A stretch of 64,000 nucleotides of DNA, taken from contig NZ_FNJH01000003.1 in assembly GCF_900103225.1 (NCBI RefSeq), forward strand, positions 219,185 to 283,184. The letters are read 5' to 3'. This document shows positions 19,276 through 27,761 of the stretch, in pieces. The notes beneath the pieces were generated by a model. That model saw only the letters and a program-made list of their open reading frames with translations. It was not told the DNA's origin and did not search any database. Within the stretch, counting starts at the first letter, position 1; every line of letters starts with the position of its first letter. The position numbers and the translations under genes are program-made. The stretch is from Pseudomonas congelans (GTDB lineage: Bacteria > Pseudomonadota > Gammaproteobacteria > Pseudomonadales > Pseudomonadaceae).

Positions 19276-20484
19276 ATGACATCGATCTGGCGTACCAGTG
19301 GCTGGGTTTTGCTGGGCAGTGCGTTGATTCTTGCGCTTTCGCTTGGTACGCGGCACGGCTTCGGTCTGTTTCTGGCGCCCATGAGCGCCGAGTTTGGCTG
19401 GGGGCGTGAAGTCTTTGCCTTTGCCATTGCCTTGCAGAACCTGATGTGGGGGCTGGCGCAGCCATTCGCCGGGGCGCTGGCAGATCGATTTGGTGCGGCG
19501 AAGGTCGTCTTCGTCGGCGGTGTGCTGTATGCCGCAGGTCTGTTGTGCATGAGTACCGCCGATTCTTCCCTCAGCCTTTCACTGAGCGCCGGTCTGCTGA
19601 TCGGTATCGGTCTGTCCGGCACATCGTTTTCGGTCATCCTCGGTGTCGTGGGGCGCGCGCTGCCTGCGGAAAAACGCAGCATGGGCATGGGGATCGCCAG
19701 CGCAGCCGGCTCATTCGGTCAGTTCGCCATGCTGCCCGGTACATTGGGCTTGATCAGTTGGCTGGGCTGGTCCGGTGCCTTGCTGGTACTGGGCGTGATG
19801 GTGGCGTTGATCCTGCCTTTGGTGGGCATGCTCAAGGATACGCCGAGCGTATCCACAGGCGTCGAACTGACCCTCGGCGAGGCGCTGCGTGAGGCGTGCT
19901 CGCATTCAGGATTCTGGCTGTTGGCGCTGGGGTTCTTTGTCTGCGGCTTTCAAGTGGTGTTCATTGGCGTGCATTTACCGGCCTATCTTGTGGATCAACA
20001 CTTGCCCGCCAAGGTCGGCACTACGGTGCTGGCCCTGATCGGCCTGTTCAATATCTTTGGCACCTACACCGCAGGCTGGCTGGGCGGACGCATGTCCAAG
20101 CCCCGGCTGCTGACCGTGCTTTACCTGTTGCGCGCGGTGGTGATCGTGTTGTTTCTGTGGATACCCTTGAGCCAGACCACGGCGTATCTGTTCGGTGTGG
20201 CGATGGGCTTGCTGTGGCTGTCCACTGTGCCGCTGACCAACGGTACGGTGGCGACACTGTTTGGTGTGCGCAACCTGTCGATGCTGGGCGGCATTGTCTT
20301 TCTGTTTCACCAGTTGGGCGCCTTCCTCGGTGGCTGGCTGGGCGGGCTGGTGTATGACCGCACCGGCAGCTACGACCTGATCTGGCAAGTCTCGATACTT
20401 CTGAGTCTGCTCGCCGCGGCGCTCAACTGGCCGGTGCGCGAGCGCCCGGTGGCACGGTTGCAGGCGCAGGGCAGTCTGGCATGA
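19276..20484 (+). CDS. MFS transporter
   Basis: A 402-residue major facilitator with about twelve hydrophobic segments and the conserved loop 2-3 motif as ADRFGAAKVVFVGG (near residue 70). The N-terminal GTRHGFGLFLAPMS resembles the monocarboxylate/oxalate-formate subgroup. P. aeruginosa also keeps an MFS gene after its cob operon, so a link to corrinoid or precursor movement is possible but unproven; the 98-base gap suggests separate transcription. A 40-codon frame overlaps its stop. Confidence 0.85.
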   Translation: MTSIWRTSGWVLLGSALILALSLGTRHGFGLFLAPMSAEFGWGREVFAFAIALQNLMWGLAQPFAGALADRFGAAKVVFVGGVLYAAGLLCMSTADSSLSLSLSAGLLIGIGLSGTSFSVILGVVGRALPAEKRSMGMGIASAAGSFGQFAMLPGTLGLISWLGWSGALLVLGVMVALILPLVGMLKDTPSVSTGVELTLGEALREACSHSGFWLLALGFFVCGFQVVFIGVHLPAYLVDQHLPAKVGTTVLALIGLFNIFGTYTAGWLGGRMSKPRLLTVLYLLRAVVIVLFLWIPLSQTTAYLFGVAMGLLWLSTVPLTNGTVATLFGVRNLSMLGGIVFLFHQLGAFLGGWLGGLVYDRTGSYDLIWQVSILLSLLAAALNWPVRERPVARLQAQGSLA

Positions 20485-20603
20485 GTCGGCGCTGGCCTCT
20501 GCTGGCGGCGCTGCTGGTGGGCGCGGTGGTGCTGGGATTGCTCTGGTGGGCCTGGCAGCATGTCGGGCTGGCCGCATTGCAACTGGGAATGGGCGCTTGC
20601 TAG
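20481..20603 (+). CDS. Small single-pass membrane protein (40 residues)
   Basis: ATG overlaps the MFS stop codon (ATGA) and opens a 40-codon frame. The product is MSRR followed by a continuous hydrophobic stretch of about 20 residues with WW, then a short tail ending GAC. The overlap and positive-inside N-terminus suggest a translationally coupled small membrane protein, perhaps a companion of the transporter. No family is recognised. Confidence 0.5.
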   Translation: MSRRWPLLAALLVGAVVLGLLWWAWQHVGLAALQLGMGAC

Positions 20604-20661
20604 GCAGACGCTCCGGCATGGGGTAGCGTGTCGGCAGACGACAACAATATTCAGGGCCGCC

Positions 20662-21216
20662 ATGATGAACATTCGCTTTTTTTCGATCCCTCTTTTGCTG
20701 CTGGCCATGAGCGGTGCTGCAATGGCCGCCGACTGCCCGCCGTTGCTGCAAGGCGAGCTGCCCAAGCTGCGCGCCAAGGAAAACATCGACCTGTGCAAGC
20801 GCTTTGCCGGCAAGCCGCTGGTGGTGGTCAATACTGCCAGTTTCTGCGGCTTCGCACCGCAGTTCAAAGGCCTTGAAGAACTGAGTCAGCGCTACAAAGG
20901 GCAGGGGCTGGAGGTGTTGGGCGTGCCGTCCAATGACTTCAAGCAGGAAGCCAAGGATGGTGAGGAGACCGCCAAGGTCTGCTACGTCAATTATGGCGTG
21001 ACCTTCACCATGACCGAGCCGCAGGCCGTGCGCGGTGACGATGCGACCCATTTGTTCAAGGTGCTGGCCGAGCAGAGCAGTGCGCCGCGCTGGAACTTTT
21101 ACAAGTACGTGGTCGACCGCCAGGGCAAGGTCATCGCCAACTTCTCCAGCATGACCAAGCCGGATGATCCGGAACTGATCTCAGCCATTGAAAAGGCGAT
21201 TGCGTCGAAGCCTTAG
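20662..21216 (+). CDS. Periplasmic glutathione peroxidase (cysteine type)
   Basis: A 184-residue exported peroxidase. The signal peptide is residues 1-22 (cleavage after AMA). The peroxidatic Cys sits in [12 protein letters not shown], and [13 protein letters not shown] and the [12 protein letters not shown] motif with catalytic Trp and Asn are present. It reduces hydroperoxides using thioredoxin or glutathione-like donors in the periplasm. PSNDF replaces the more common PCNQF, removing a resolving Cys; other Cys residues (two near the mature N-terminus, one in KVCYVNYG) could take that role. A second ATG at 20665 is equally possible. Confidence 0.9.
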   Translation: MMNIRFFSIPLLLLAMSGAAMAADCPPLLQGELPKLRAKENIDLCKRFAGKPLVVVNTASFCGFAPQFKGLEELSQRYKGQGLEVLGVPSNDFKQEAKDGEETAKVCYVNYGVTFTMTEPQAVRGDDATHLFKVLAEQSSAPRWNFYKYVVDRQGKVIANFSSMTKPDDPELISAIEKAIASKP

Positions 21217-21273
21217 GGGGCAAAAAAGGGCGGCTTGAGTCTTGTCTGAATCGACCTGGCATCGCAAAAACCT

Positions 21274-21390
21274 TGTGTGACGCGGAGCGCCACATAGAGG
21301 ACGCAGAGCGTCCAGAACTGCATGCCGACGCGGAGCTTCGGCACGATAGTCAGTCAAGGACGCGGAGCGTCGGCACGATAGTCAGTCAAT
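21274..21390. repeat. Dispersed palindromic repeat, copy 4 with tandem duplication
   Basis: Four GACGCGGAGCG-type cores occur here. GGACGCAGAGCGTCC, TGCATGCC and GCACGATAGT match, inverted, the repeat at 1-100. The right end is a near-perfect tandem duplication of about 32 bases whose two tails both read GGCACGATAGTCAGTCAA. It lies between the glutathione peroxidase and porin genes. Confidence 0.75.
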
Positions 21391-21416
21391 GCAGGTCTGA
21401 GCGCACCAGAAACGCA

Positions 21417-21458
21417 ATAAAAAGCCCGCAACCATTACTGGTTGCGGGCTTTTTTTCA
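21417..21458. terminator. Bidirectional intrinsic terminator
   Basis: A 13-bp perfect stem AAAGCCCGCAACC / GGTTGCGGGCTTT with loop ATTACT is flanked by A and T runs. It serves the minus-strand porin gene (stop at 21475) and could also stop plus-strand transcription from the peroxidase gene. Confidence 0.92.
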
Positions 21459-21474
21459 GCCAGGCAGTTGCTTA

Positions 21475-22758
21475 TCAGAAGCGATAGGTAACCGACGTGC
21501 CCAGGCCGTGAGCGGTGTTGCGGTAGTCGGCGCTGTACGAACCTTTGGTCGCGCTGGAATCGCGGATCTTGGTTTCGTCTTCACGCAGGTACGAGTACGC
21601 CACGTCGATGGTCAGGTCGTCGGTCGGGCTCCAGCCTGCACCGAAGCTGATGATCTTGCGATCGCCAGTCGGGATGCGTGGGGAGCGGTTGACGTTGTTG
21701 GTCGGCGACTGATCAACGGAGAAACCGGTGCGCAGCGTCCACTCTTTATTGACCTTGTACGAAGCACCGATGGCATGTGCCCAGGTGTCGTGCCAGTTCT
21801 GTTCTTCGCTGATGGTGCCGATAGGGCCGGCCGAGCCGCCCAGCAGGGCAGGGACGCCATCGTTGTTGACGGTGATGTCTTGCAGGCGGCTCCAGCGAGT
21901 CCAGGTGCTGCCGGCATAGACCGTCCAGTTCTCGTCGATCTGCTGGGTGATGGAGAAGTCCACGGACTCAGGCGTGGAAATGTCCAGCGAAGCGTCATAC
22001 TTCTGACCGCCGAAAGGACCGAAGCCCGAACCTTCGATCTTGGTCTTGCCCTTGAGCTTGTAATCGACCTTGGAGTGGTAAGTCAGCCCCAGACGAGTGG
22101 TGTCGGTTGCCTGCACCAGGATACCGGCATTGAAGCCGATTGCGGTGTCATCGCCTTCGATCTTTACCTTGCCGTCGTTACGGCCCGGTGTTGCGGCGTT
22201 CAATGTTGCCGAGGTCAGCTCGCCGTCAATACGGTTGATCGTCGGGCCGAAACCGATGGAGACCTTGTCATTGAATGCATAGCTGACAGTCGGCTGGAAG
22301 GTCACGACCTGGACGTGACTCTTGTCACCCCAGTAGCGGCCAGCGAAGCCTTTTTCGTAATCGGTGACCAGGCCGAACGGTACGTACACGCCCAGACCAA
22401 ATGCCCAGTGATCATCGATTGGTTTGACGTAGTAGCCCATGGGTACGCCGACCACCGGAACCATATCGCCGTCGTTGCTGCCGCCAAATGTGCCACGACC
22501 GTTGTCGATATCGGTCTTGGCGATCACGGCAGCCGCGCCGCCGCTGATTTGTTCACGTTTGAGGCGGGACATACCGGCAGGGTTGCCGAATACGGTGCTT
22601 GCGTCATCTGCTGACGAGGAGCGACCTGCAAAGCCGGTGCCCATGCCGCTGATGCTTTGTTCGTTGAGGGCAAAGCCGGCAGCGAGCAGTTGAGAAGAGG
22701 CCAGACCCAGTGCGAGTCCAAGTGTTGTCCGGTTCAATGCTTTTGTCATTATTTTCAT
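21475..22758 (-). CDS. OmpP1/FadL/TodX family outer membrane porin
   Basis: A 427-residue outer-membrane channel for hydrophobic compounds such as long-chain fatty acids. The signal peptide ends LLA|AGFALNEQS, the typical FadL mature start that forms the plug. The NPAGMSRL plug motif follows, and the protein ends with aromatic-terminated beta strands (LGTSVTYRF). The ATG at 22758 has AAGGAG 8 bases upstream, better than the internal ATG three codons later. It is monocistronic, with terminator at 21417-21458. Confidence 0.92.
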   Translation of the reverse strand: MKIMTKALNRTTLGLALGLASSQLLAAGFALNEQSISGMGTGFAGRSSSADDASTVFGNPAGMSRLKREQISGGAAAVIAKTDIDNGRGTFGGSNDGDMVPVVGVPMGYYVKPIDDHWAFGLGVYVPFGLVTDYEKGFAGRYWGDKSHVQVVTFQPTVSYAFNDKVSIGFGPTINRIDGELTSATLNAATPGRNDGKVKIEGDDTAIGFNAGILVQATDTTRLGLTYHSKVDYKLKGKTKIEGSGFGPFGGQKYDASLDISTPESVDFSITQQIDENWTVYAGSTWTRWSRLQDITVNNDGVPALLGGSAGPIGTISEEQNWHDTWAHAIGASYKVNKEWTLRTGFSVDQSPTNNVNRSPRIPTGDRKIISFGAGWSPTDDLTIDVAYSYLREDETKIRDSSATKGSYSADYRNTAHGLGTSVTYRF

Positions 22759-22940
22759 TATTAGAACTCCTTGTTGTTCACCGGTCGAAAATTACCAACA
22801 TTTTCGACGGCGCGCTATAGGCTGAGGAGCCCGATTTAGAGCTATTCTTGTAGGACAATCCTGGCCAAGGAGTAGGAACTGTGAATTAGTGCAGGTTCAG
22901 AGCCTTATCCTTGGATGATGACGCTGTTATAAAGCGCGCA
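22759..22940. promoter_or_regulatory. Upstream region of the FadL-type gene
   Basis: A 182-base gap upstream of the porin gene, ending at the terminator of the preceding minus-strand small gene's partner. It is AT-richer than the genes, as expected for a promoter. I cannot identify a specific promoter or FadR/PsrA-type operator with confidence. Confidence 0.3.
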
Positions 22941-22975
22941 TAAAAAAAGCCCCGCCTTTGCAGTGCGGGGCTTTC
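22941..22975 (-). terminator. Intrinsic terminator of the 72-residue protein gene
   Basis: On the minus strand, AAAGCCCCGC / GCGGGGCTTT form a 10-bp stem followed by TTTTTTTA. It lies 22 bases after the stop of the small gene at 22998. Confidence 0.9.
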
Positions 22976-22997
22976 GGCTTGCGGTGCAGCGTTTTCG

Positions 22998-23216
22998 TCA
23001 GGCGATGAGGGCCTGACGGGTACGCTCGATCACGGCCTGCAGCGGTTCGGCGCTGGCGTACTGATCGGGGTACAGGCGTTCGCTGTGGCGGGCGATGCCG
23101 TGTTCATTGACGATGGTGAAACTGAAGCAGCCTTTGCGAGCGGCCATGATCAGGCAGTTCATTGGAGCAAAAGCGTTGGTCAATGTGTGAATTGCATGTT
23201 GAGTCTGAGTATTCAT
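22998..23216 (-). CDS. Conserved-looking small cytoplasmic protein (72 residues)
   Basis: The frame begins MNTQTQHAIHTLTNAF and contains MAARKGCFSFTIVNEHGIARHSERLYP, an alpha/beta-like pattern, ending in a helix. It has its own terminator, an AGGAAA ribosome site about 10 bases upstream and normal codon use, so it is very likely real. The ATG at 23216 is chosen; an upstream extension has no ribosome site. I recognise no family and cannot assign a function. Confidence 0.65.
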   Translation of the reverse strand: MNTQTQHAIHTLTNAFAPMNCLIMAARKGCFSFTIVNEHGIARHSERLYPDQYASAEPLQAVIERTRQALIA

Positions 23217-23697
23217 ATTCAAGGTGTTTCCTGAAGCAACACGGAACAATACCGTGCAAAAATAAAGATTCCAGTAAACGCGGGCCGACATTTGATACAA
23301 AAGCCTGGCTGGGCGGAGAACCTGACTGGAACAAAGACAGGCAGTTGAAGCGCGCTTTATCGTATGGCGCTCTGGCTGACCGGTAGGTACTTAGGAGGGC
23401 AGGCAACACAACAGGAGCAAAGGTTCTACGCTCCGGGTGAAGATCCTGATCAATTGCAGGCTGGTTGAAGCAGACCATGAGAGCCATGACTGCACTGTCA
23501 CCCCAAATGGTGCATCAGCGCGAAAGGTTCATGTCTGGAAACCATCGAGGTGGTCGATCCCTTGTTGCCAACATTCTCGTCGCATGGAGGAGTGTCTGTC
23601 GGGGGACTTGTCGACCGGAATTGATTTTCAGCTTGGTACTAACGGCGGCGATATTACCCGCCTCATCAGGACATTGCAAGTGGCAGTGAATAAATCT
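23217..23697. other. 481-base stretch with no convincing gene
   Basis: Several overlapping open frames exist (for example 23437-23739 and 23465-23689, plus strand). None has a convincing ribosome site, and their amino acid composition is unlike neighbouring proteins. The sequence is lower in GC than the genes and shows poor third-position bias. It may be a decayed region or hold a non-coding RNA; no intrinsic terminator on the plus strand was found to support the latter. Confidence 0.4.
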
Positions 23698-24003
23698 TCA
23701 CCAATGCCCTGCCAGGCGATAGATCAGCACGGTGACTGACGCAACCATCGAGCAGCCCAGCAGGTAGGCAGTGATGGTAAGCCGCAGCGACCTGCGGCTT
23801 TCGATGGCGCGCATGATATCGCCTGTCGCGTTGATACGCCCGTTGCTCAAGTCACTGCAGATGATCAGCATCAGGGCGATCGCTGACAGCAGCACGCTGT
23901 AGGCGAACACGCCGCCGTCCGGGGGTGGCAGTACGATACTGACTGCCAGGGCGACGAGGCAAACGGCCAACAATAGCAGGAAGAACTTGGCTATCTCCTT
24001 CAT
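23698..24003 (-). CDS. Small inner-membrane protein, three predicted helices
   Basis: A 101-residue protein with hydrophobic helices at about 6-25, 35-50 and 77-97 separated by short charged loops (SNGRINATGDIMRAIESRRS). The ATG at 24003 is preceded by AAGGA at about 5 bases; a GTG four codons earlier lacks a ribosome site. No family is recognised. Confidence 0.6.
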   Translation of the reverse strand: MKEIAKFFLLLLAVCLVALAVSIVLPPPDGGVFAYSVLLSAIALMLIICSDLSNGRINATGDIMRAIESRRSLRLTITAYLLGCSMVASVTVLIYRLAGHW

Positions 24004-24640
24004 GGATTCCTTCACTGAATCGTTGGTAAATTAGAGTGGGGGTGCATTTTTGGCAGTGCTTGGACCGCAAAATGTGCAATTTGTCGCCCGCTTCGCTTTG
24101 TTGCCCTGAATAATGCGCGAAATGCGTCGTCACACATCTCTAACCAGAAACTGAAAACCTGCTGAAAGCCTTGTATTCATTGAGAATGCGATGCAATTGG
24201 ACATGCAATATATGATGCATGAAATGACGAAAAACGGCCTTGAGGATGAGTTGTGCACATTAGCGGCACAAGCTGCCACATCACTGTCACAAGCGCAGCT
24301 AAGGGTTTGATTTATGATGGTGAATTATTAAGTCAATGAAAAACATCGTTTTTTTTAGCTGGTGAAAAAATCGTCAGTTTGAGCGCAGGCCCCATCCTGC
24401 TTGCGTTTGCGGAAGTTAAAGGGGGGTTGTCCACTGAGTTATCCACAGCTTCTGTGGATTGTCCCGAGCAAAATGTCCCCCTAATAGGGGCTGTGTGCTT
24501 TGCTGAAAACGCGTACAATCCGTTCCCCCGATTTGCCCCCGCCTGTTGATCCCGTCTCACCCGAGACTATGTTTCTGCTGCACTATCACGCTCTACCCAA
24601 TCTGCCGCTGGCTTTATTATTCAGCCCGCATGGAGTCTTT
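24004..24640. other. 637-base intergenic region with a DnaA-box-like pair
   Basis: The left two thirds are AT-rich with no credible gene. At 24439-24447 there is a perfect DnaA box TTATCCACA followed after 5 bases by TGTGGATTG (24453-24461), a degenerate box on the other strand. Together they form an inverted repeat about 190 bases before the rmuC start. The promoter of rmuC should lie between here and 24641. Confidence 0.5.
24439..24461. promoter_or_regulatory. DnaA box (TTATCCACA) with inverted degenerate partner
   Basis: TTATCCACA is the consensus DnaA 9-mer; the facing CAATCCACA differs at two positions. The symmetry also allows a CCACAG/CTGTGG hairpin. Binding by DnaA is inference. Confidence 0.4.
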
Positions 24641-26119
24641 ATGGCACTGGACCTGAACAGCTTGTTACTGGGGCTTGCCGCAGCAGCGTTGCCCTTGCTG
24701 GCCCTGCTCTGGCATCTGCAGCGCCGCATGGCTGCTCGGCAGGCTGAGAGCGCACTGCTCGATGAGCGTCTGAGCATGGCGCAAATGGCACAGGAAGGTC
24801 TCAATGCCCAACTGGATGCATGCCGTGACGAAGTCAGCGACCTCAGTCAGGCCAACGCTGCCAAGCAGGCTGATCTTGCGGCGTTGCGCCGCGAGGTCGA
24901 GTTGCTGCGCCAGGAAAGCGATAGCGCCCGCGAAACGGCACAGGGCTGGAATCATGAGCGTGCCGCCAGAGAGGCAGAGTTGCGTCGTCTTGATGCGCAG
25001 TGTGCAGCGCTTAACGCTGAGCTGCGTGAACAGCAGGATGGCCATCAGCAGCGCCTGAACGATCTGCAGGGTTCCCGGGATGAGCTGCGCGCGCAGTTCG
25101 CCGAGTTGGCGGGCAAGATTTTCGATGAGCGCGAGCAGCGCTTCGCCGAGACCAGTCAGCAGCAGTTGGGCCAATTGCTCACGCCGCTCAAGGAGCGTAT
25201 CCAGTCGTTCGAAAAGCGTGTCGAGGAAAGTTACCAGAACGAAGCGCGCGAACGCTTTTCCCTGGCCAAGGAACTAGAGCGTCTGCAGCAGTTGAATCAG
25301 CGTTTGAGTGACGAGGCGACCAACCTGACACGCGCCTTGAAGGGGCAGAAGACCCAGGGCAACTGGGGCGAGCTGATTCTGGAGCGTGTGCTGGAGCATG
25401 CCGGGCTTGAAAAGGGCCGTGAGTACCAGACGCAAATCAGCCTCAAGGGGCCGGACGGCGAGCGCTTTCAGCCTGACGTGTTGATCATGTTGCCGGGCGA
25501 CAAGCAGGTGGTGGTCGACGCCAAGGTCAGCCTGACGGCTTACCAGCAATATGTGTCTGCCGATGATGAGGTCATTGGTCAGGCTGCGCTGAAGCAGCAC
25601 GTCCTGTCGTTGCGTAACCATGTCAAAGGCTTGTCGGGCAAGGATTACAAGCGTCTCGAGGGGCTTCACAGTCTGGATTTCGTTCTGCTTTTCGTACCGA
25701 TCGAAGCAGCCTTCTCTGCCGCCTTGCAGGCCGAGCCGAACCTTTTCCAGGAAGCCTTCGACCGCAATATCGTGATTGTCAGCCCCACGACCTTGCTTGC
25801 CACCTTGCGGGTAATTGACAGCCTGTGGAAGCAGGAGCGTCAGAGCCAGAACGCCCGTGAGATTGCCGAGCGGGCAGGCTGGCTTTATGACAAGTTCGTG
25901 TTGTTCATCCAGGACCTGGATGAGGTAGGCAACCGCCTGCAGCAGTTGGACAAGGCCTATTCGGCAGCGCGCAACAAGCTGACGGAAGGGCGCGGCAACC
26001 TGATCAGCCGCAGCGAACAGCTCAAACTGCTGGGCGCGCGGGCCAGCAAGAGTCTGCCCGCCGATCTGCTGGAACGGGCGATGACCGATAATGATGGCCT
26101 GATCAGCCCGCCTGACTGA
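24641..26119 (+). CDS. rmuC: DNA recombination protein RmuC
   Basis: RmuC-family proteins limit inverted-repeat-induced rearrangement and have a restriction-endonuclease-like core. The 492-residue protein has an N-terminal membrane helix (residues 6-25) and a long coiled coil (about 30-225, rich in Glu, Gln, Arg and Ala heptads). The RmuC domain follows (GNWGELILERVLEHAGL to ISRSEQLKLLGARASK), including the nuclease-like DVLIMLPGDKQVVVDAKVSL strand. The ATG at 24641 has GGAG 7 bases upstream; in-frame upstream codons lack similarity. Confidence 0.93.
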   Translation: MALDLNSLLLGLAAAALPLLALLWHLQRRMAARQAESALLDERLSMAQMAQEGLNAQLDACRDEVSDLSQANAAKQADLAALRREVELLRQESDSARETAQGWNHERAAREAELRRLDAQCAALNAELREQQDGHQQRLNDLQGSRDELRAQFAELAGKIFDEREQRFAETSQQQLGQLLTPLKERIQSFEKRVEESYQNEARERFSLAKELERLQQLNQRLSDEATNLTRALKGQKTQGNWGELILERVLEHAGLEKGREYQTQISLKGPDGERFQPDVLIMLPGDKQVVVDAKVSLTAYQQYVSADDEVIGQAALKQHVLSLRNHVKGLSGKDYKRLEGLHSLDFVLLFVPIEAAFSAALQAEPNLFQEAFDRNIVIVSPTTLLATLRVIDSLWKQERQSQNAREIAERAGWLYDKFVLFIQDLDEVGNRLQQLDKAYSAARNKLTEGRGNLISRSEQLKLLGARASKSLPADLLERAMTDNDGLISPPD

Positions 26120-26209
26120 GCCGTAGGGCTCGTCGGCGTAATGTTCAGTAACAGGCCGTCCGTCGCAAAGACTAGAAGCGATCCTGCACAAATGTCACAT
26201 TGACTCCAT

Positions 26210-26227
26210 CGGGAAAATTGTTTCCCG
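26210..26227. promoter_or_regulatory. Perfect inverted repeat CGGGAAA-N4-TTTCCCG
   Basis: A 7-bp perfect dyad about 90 bases upstream of the small gene at 26319, with a TATGAT hexamer near 26256. It could be an operator or a short hairpin. Confidence 0.3.
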
Positions 26228-26318
26228 GTGCACTCGGCTAACAGTTCATTTGCTTCTATGATCTCTAGTGAGTGATGAGTACGGATCGACTGCCGAGTAT
26301 TTCCCTCAAGGGGGCTCT

Positions 26319-26444
26319 ATGAATAGCAAACTGCAAGAATGGCTCCACGATGTAGGCGTTGCATTGGGTTTGATAGAACGCCCAAAACTGCAACCGATTC
26401 CGGTTCGTGCCGATGATGATGATCGTCGCCGCCAGCGCCGGTAA
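26319..26444 (+). CDS. Small hydrophilic protein (41 residues)
   Basis: The ATG follows an AAGGGGG ribosome site and opens a 41-codon frame beginning MNSKLQEWLHDVGVALGL, an amphipathic helix, and ending with an acidic run DDDD followed by an Arg-rich tail RRRQRR. Good ribosome site and composition suggest a real small protein. I believe similar short proteins occur in other Pseudomonas but cannot verify it. Function unknown. Confidence 0.6.
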   Translation: MNSKLQEWLHDVGVALGLIERPKLQPIPVRADDDDRRRQRR

Positions 26445-26539
26445 GCCTCTCGCCTGACCCCTGGCCACAGGGTAATGCGCATGTTGAATTTCGTCGGGGC
26501 GCACCGGGCGTCCCGATATCCCGATAAAAGGGCCTGCTT

Positions 26540-26836
26540 TCAATGCTGATGCCCTGGCCCTTTCTCCGACTTTGCCGATCCCTTTTTCGTCTCCTGCAAA
26601 ATCAGCTTGATGATCCTGTGCAGCGCAAACTGCTCAGGTCTGGCGATTGCCTGTCTCCTGATGGCTTCAGGCAGAGTGAAATCGAAGGCTGCCTCCAAAG
26701 CGAGGAAAAAGCGCTCGATATCATCGTCATCAAGGGCCAGATCGATGAGCGTGGCGTCATCCTGAATGGCGCTCTTGTCCACTAGAATGATGCCTAGGGC
26801 GTCGAATACCTTTTGCCTGATCTCTTCGCGATTCAT
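26540..26836 (-). CDS. Acyl-carrier-protein-like domain lacking the attachment serine
   Basis: A 98-residue protein whose residues 2-80 follow the acyl carrier protein pattern. Helix 1 is EEIRQKVFDALG, then DLALDDDDIERFFLALEAAFDF corresponds to the [20 protein letters not shown] segment of carrier proteins, then a final helix. Aligned this way, the phosphopantetheine-bearing Ser is Asp37, so it cannot be a normal carrier. The C-terminus is basic (ETKKGSAKSEKG). The start at 26836 has AGGGG upstream. No synthase gene is nearby. It may be a structural or regulatory relative; assignment is by pattern only. Confidence 0.6.
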   Translation of the reverse strand: MNREEIRQKVFDALGIILVDKSAIQDDATLIDLALDDDDIERFFLALEAAFDFTLPEAIRRQAIARPEQFALHRIIKLILQETKKGSAKSEKGPGHQH

Positions 26837-27061
26837 GAAAGCCCCTGATGTGGATCTTGTCAGATACAGCAGGCGTACTTCATTTCTCCAGCCCAGATCC
26901 ATGAGGCTAGCTCAAATCGCTCTTGCAGCTAGGGATTGCTCCGCCGTTACGGTGATGATTTGTTTAAAATGCCTGGCTGTTCGACAGGCGGTTTGCGACA
27001 ACGCTGATTCGTCGCGCAGCGCAGCCTCTTTAACCTTGTGAGATTGACCGAGTACAGATCG

Positions 27062-27661
27062 ATGTCCCGCGCCCGTTGTGAACGTTGTCTGCGTCCTGCC
27101 ACGCATTGTCTGTGCGCCCTGATTCCCCGGCTGGACAGTCGCACGCGGGTATTGATCCTGCAGCATCCCGATGAAGTCGGCCACGCCTTGAACACTGCGC
27201 GACTGGCCGCGCTAGGCCTGGTCAATGCGCAGTTGGTGGTGGGCGAAGTGTTCGATGATCTGCAAGCGCTTCTGAATCTGCCGGGCTATCAACCGCGATT
27301 GCTGTTTCCGGGTGACGCTGCGCAGACGTTGACGCCCTATGCTCAGGATTCGCTGCCCATGCTGCTGGTCGTGCCGGATGGCACCTGGCGCAAGGCGCGC
27401 AAATTGCTGCACCTCAACCCCTTGCTCGCCGAGCTGCCTAGGGTGACGCCGGGCGCCGCGCCTGTTTCGCGTTATCGCTTGCGCAAGGCGCCGGGTCCGG
27501 AGGCTTTGTCGACGCTCGAGGCCATCGTTCATACCTTGCAGACGCTGGAAGCACCTAACTCGTTCGAAGCGTTGCTGAAGCCGTTCGACGCGTTGATCGA
27601 AGGTCAGATTCAGGCAATGGGCAGTGAGACCTACCTTCGCAATCACGGCGGCCAAAGTTAA
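27062..27661 (+). CDS. DTW-domain tRNA-uridine aminocarboxypropyltransferase
   Basis: A 199-residue DTW-domain protein. It has four Cys near the start (CERCLRPATHCLC, residues 5-17), probably a zinc site. VLILQHPDEVGHALNTARLAALGL follows, then the PDGTWRKARKL motif corresponding to DTW and the RKAPGPEALSTLEA segment. E. coli members TapT and TuaA place the acp group of S-adenosylmethionine on tRNA uridines; which tRNA site is modified here is not determined. Confidence 0.88.
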   Translation: MSRARCERCLRPATHCLCALIPRLDSRTRVLILQHPDEVGHALNTARLAALGLVNAQLVVGEVFDDLQALLNLPGYQPRLLFPGDAAQTLTPYAQDSLPMLLVVPDGTWRKARKLLHLNPLLAELPRVTPGAAPVSRYRLRKAPGPEALSTLEAIVHTLQTLEAPNSFEALLKPFDALIEGQIQAMGSETYLRNHGGQS

Positions 27662-27761
27662 AGAACAAAATTCGCGCCGTTAACTGCGCCCAGCTGTAAC
27701 TGTCGCTTTGCCGATCAGCGCCTAGAATGAGTGTTCTGTTCTATCTCTTGCGGAAGTTGCG

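Noticed and set aside
23437..23739. Possible 100-codon gene on the plus strand
   Set aside because: GTG start without ribosome site, overlaps the end of the opposite small membrane protein gene and competes with another frame of similar quality.
24016..24640. Chromosomal replication origin
   Set aside because: Only one good DnaA box and one degenerate one, no AT-rich unwinding element of the usual form, and no dnaA, dnaN or gyrB nearby.
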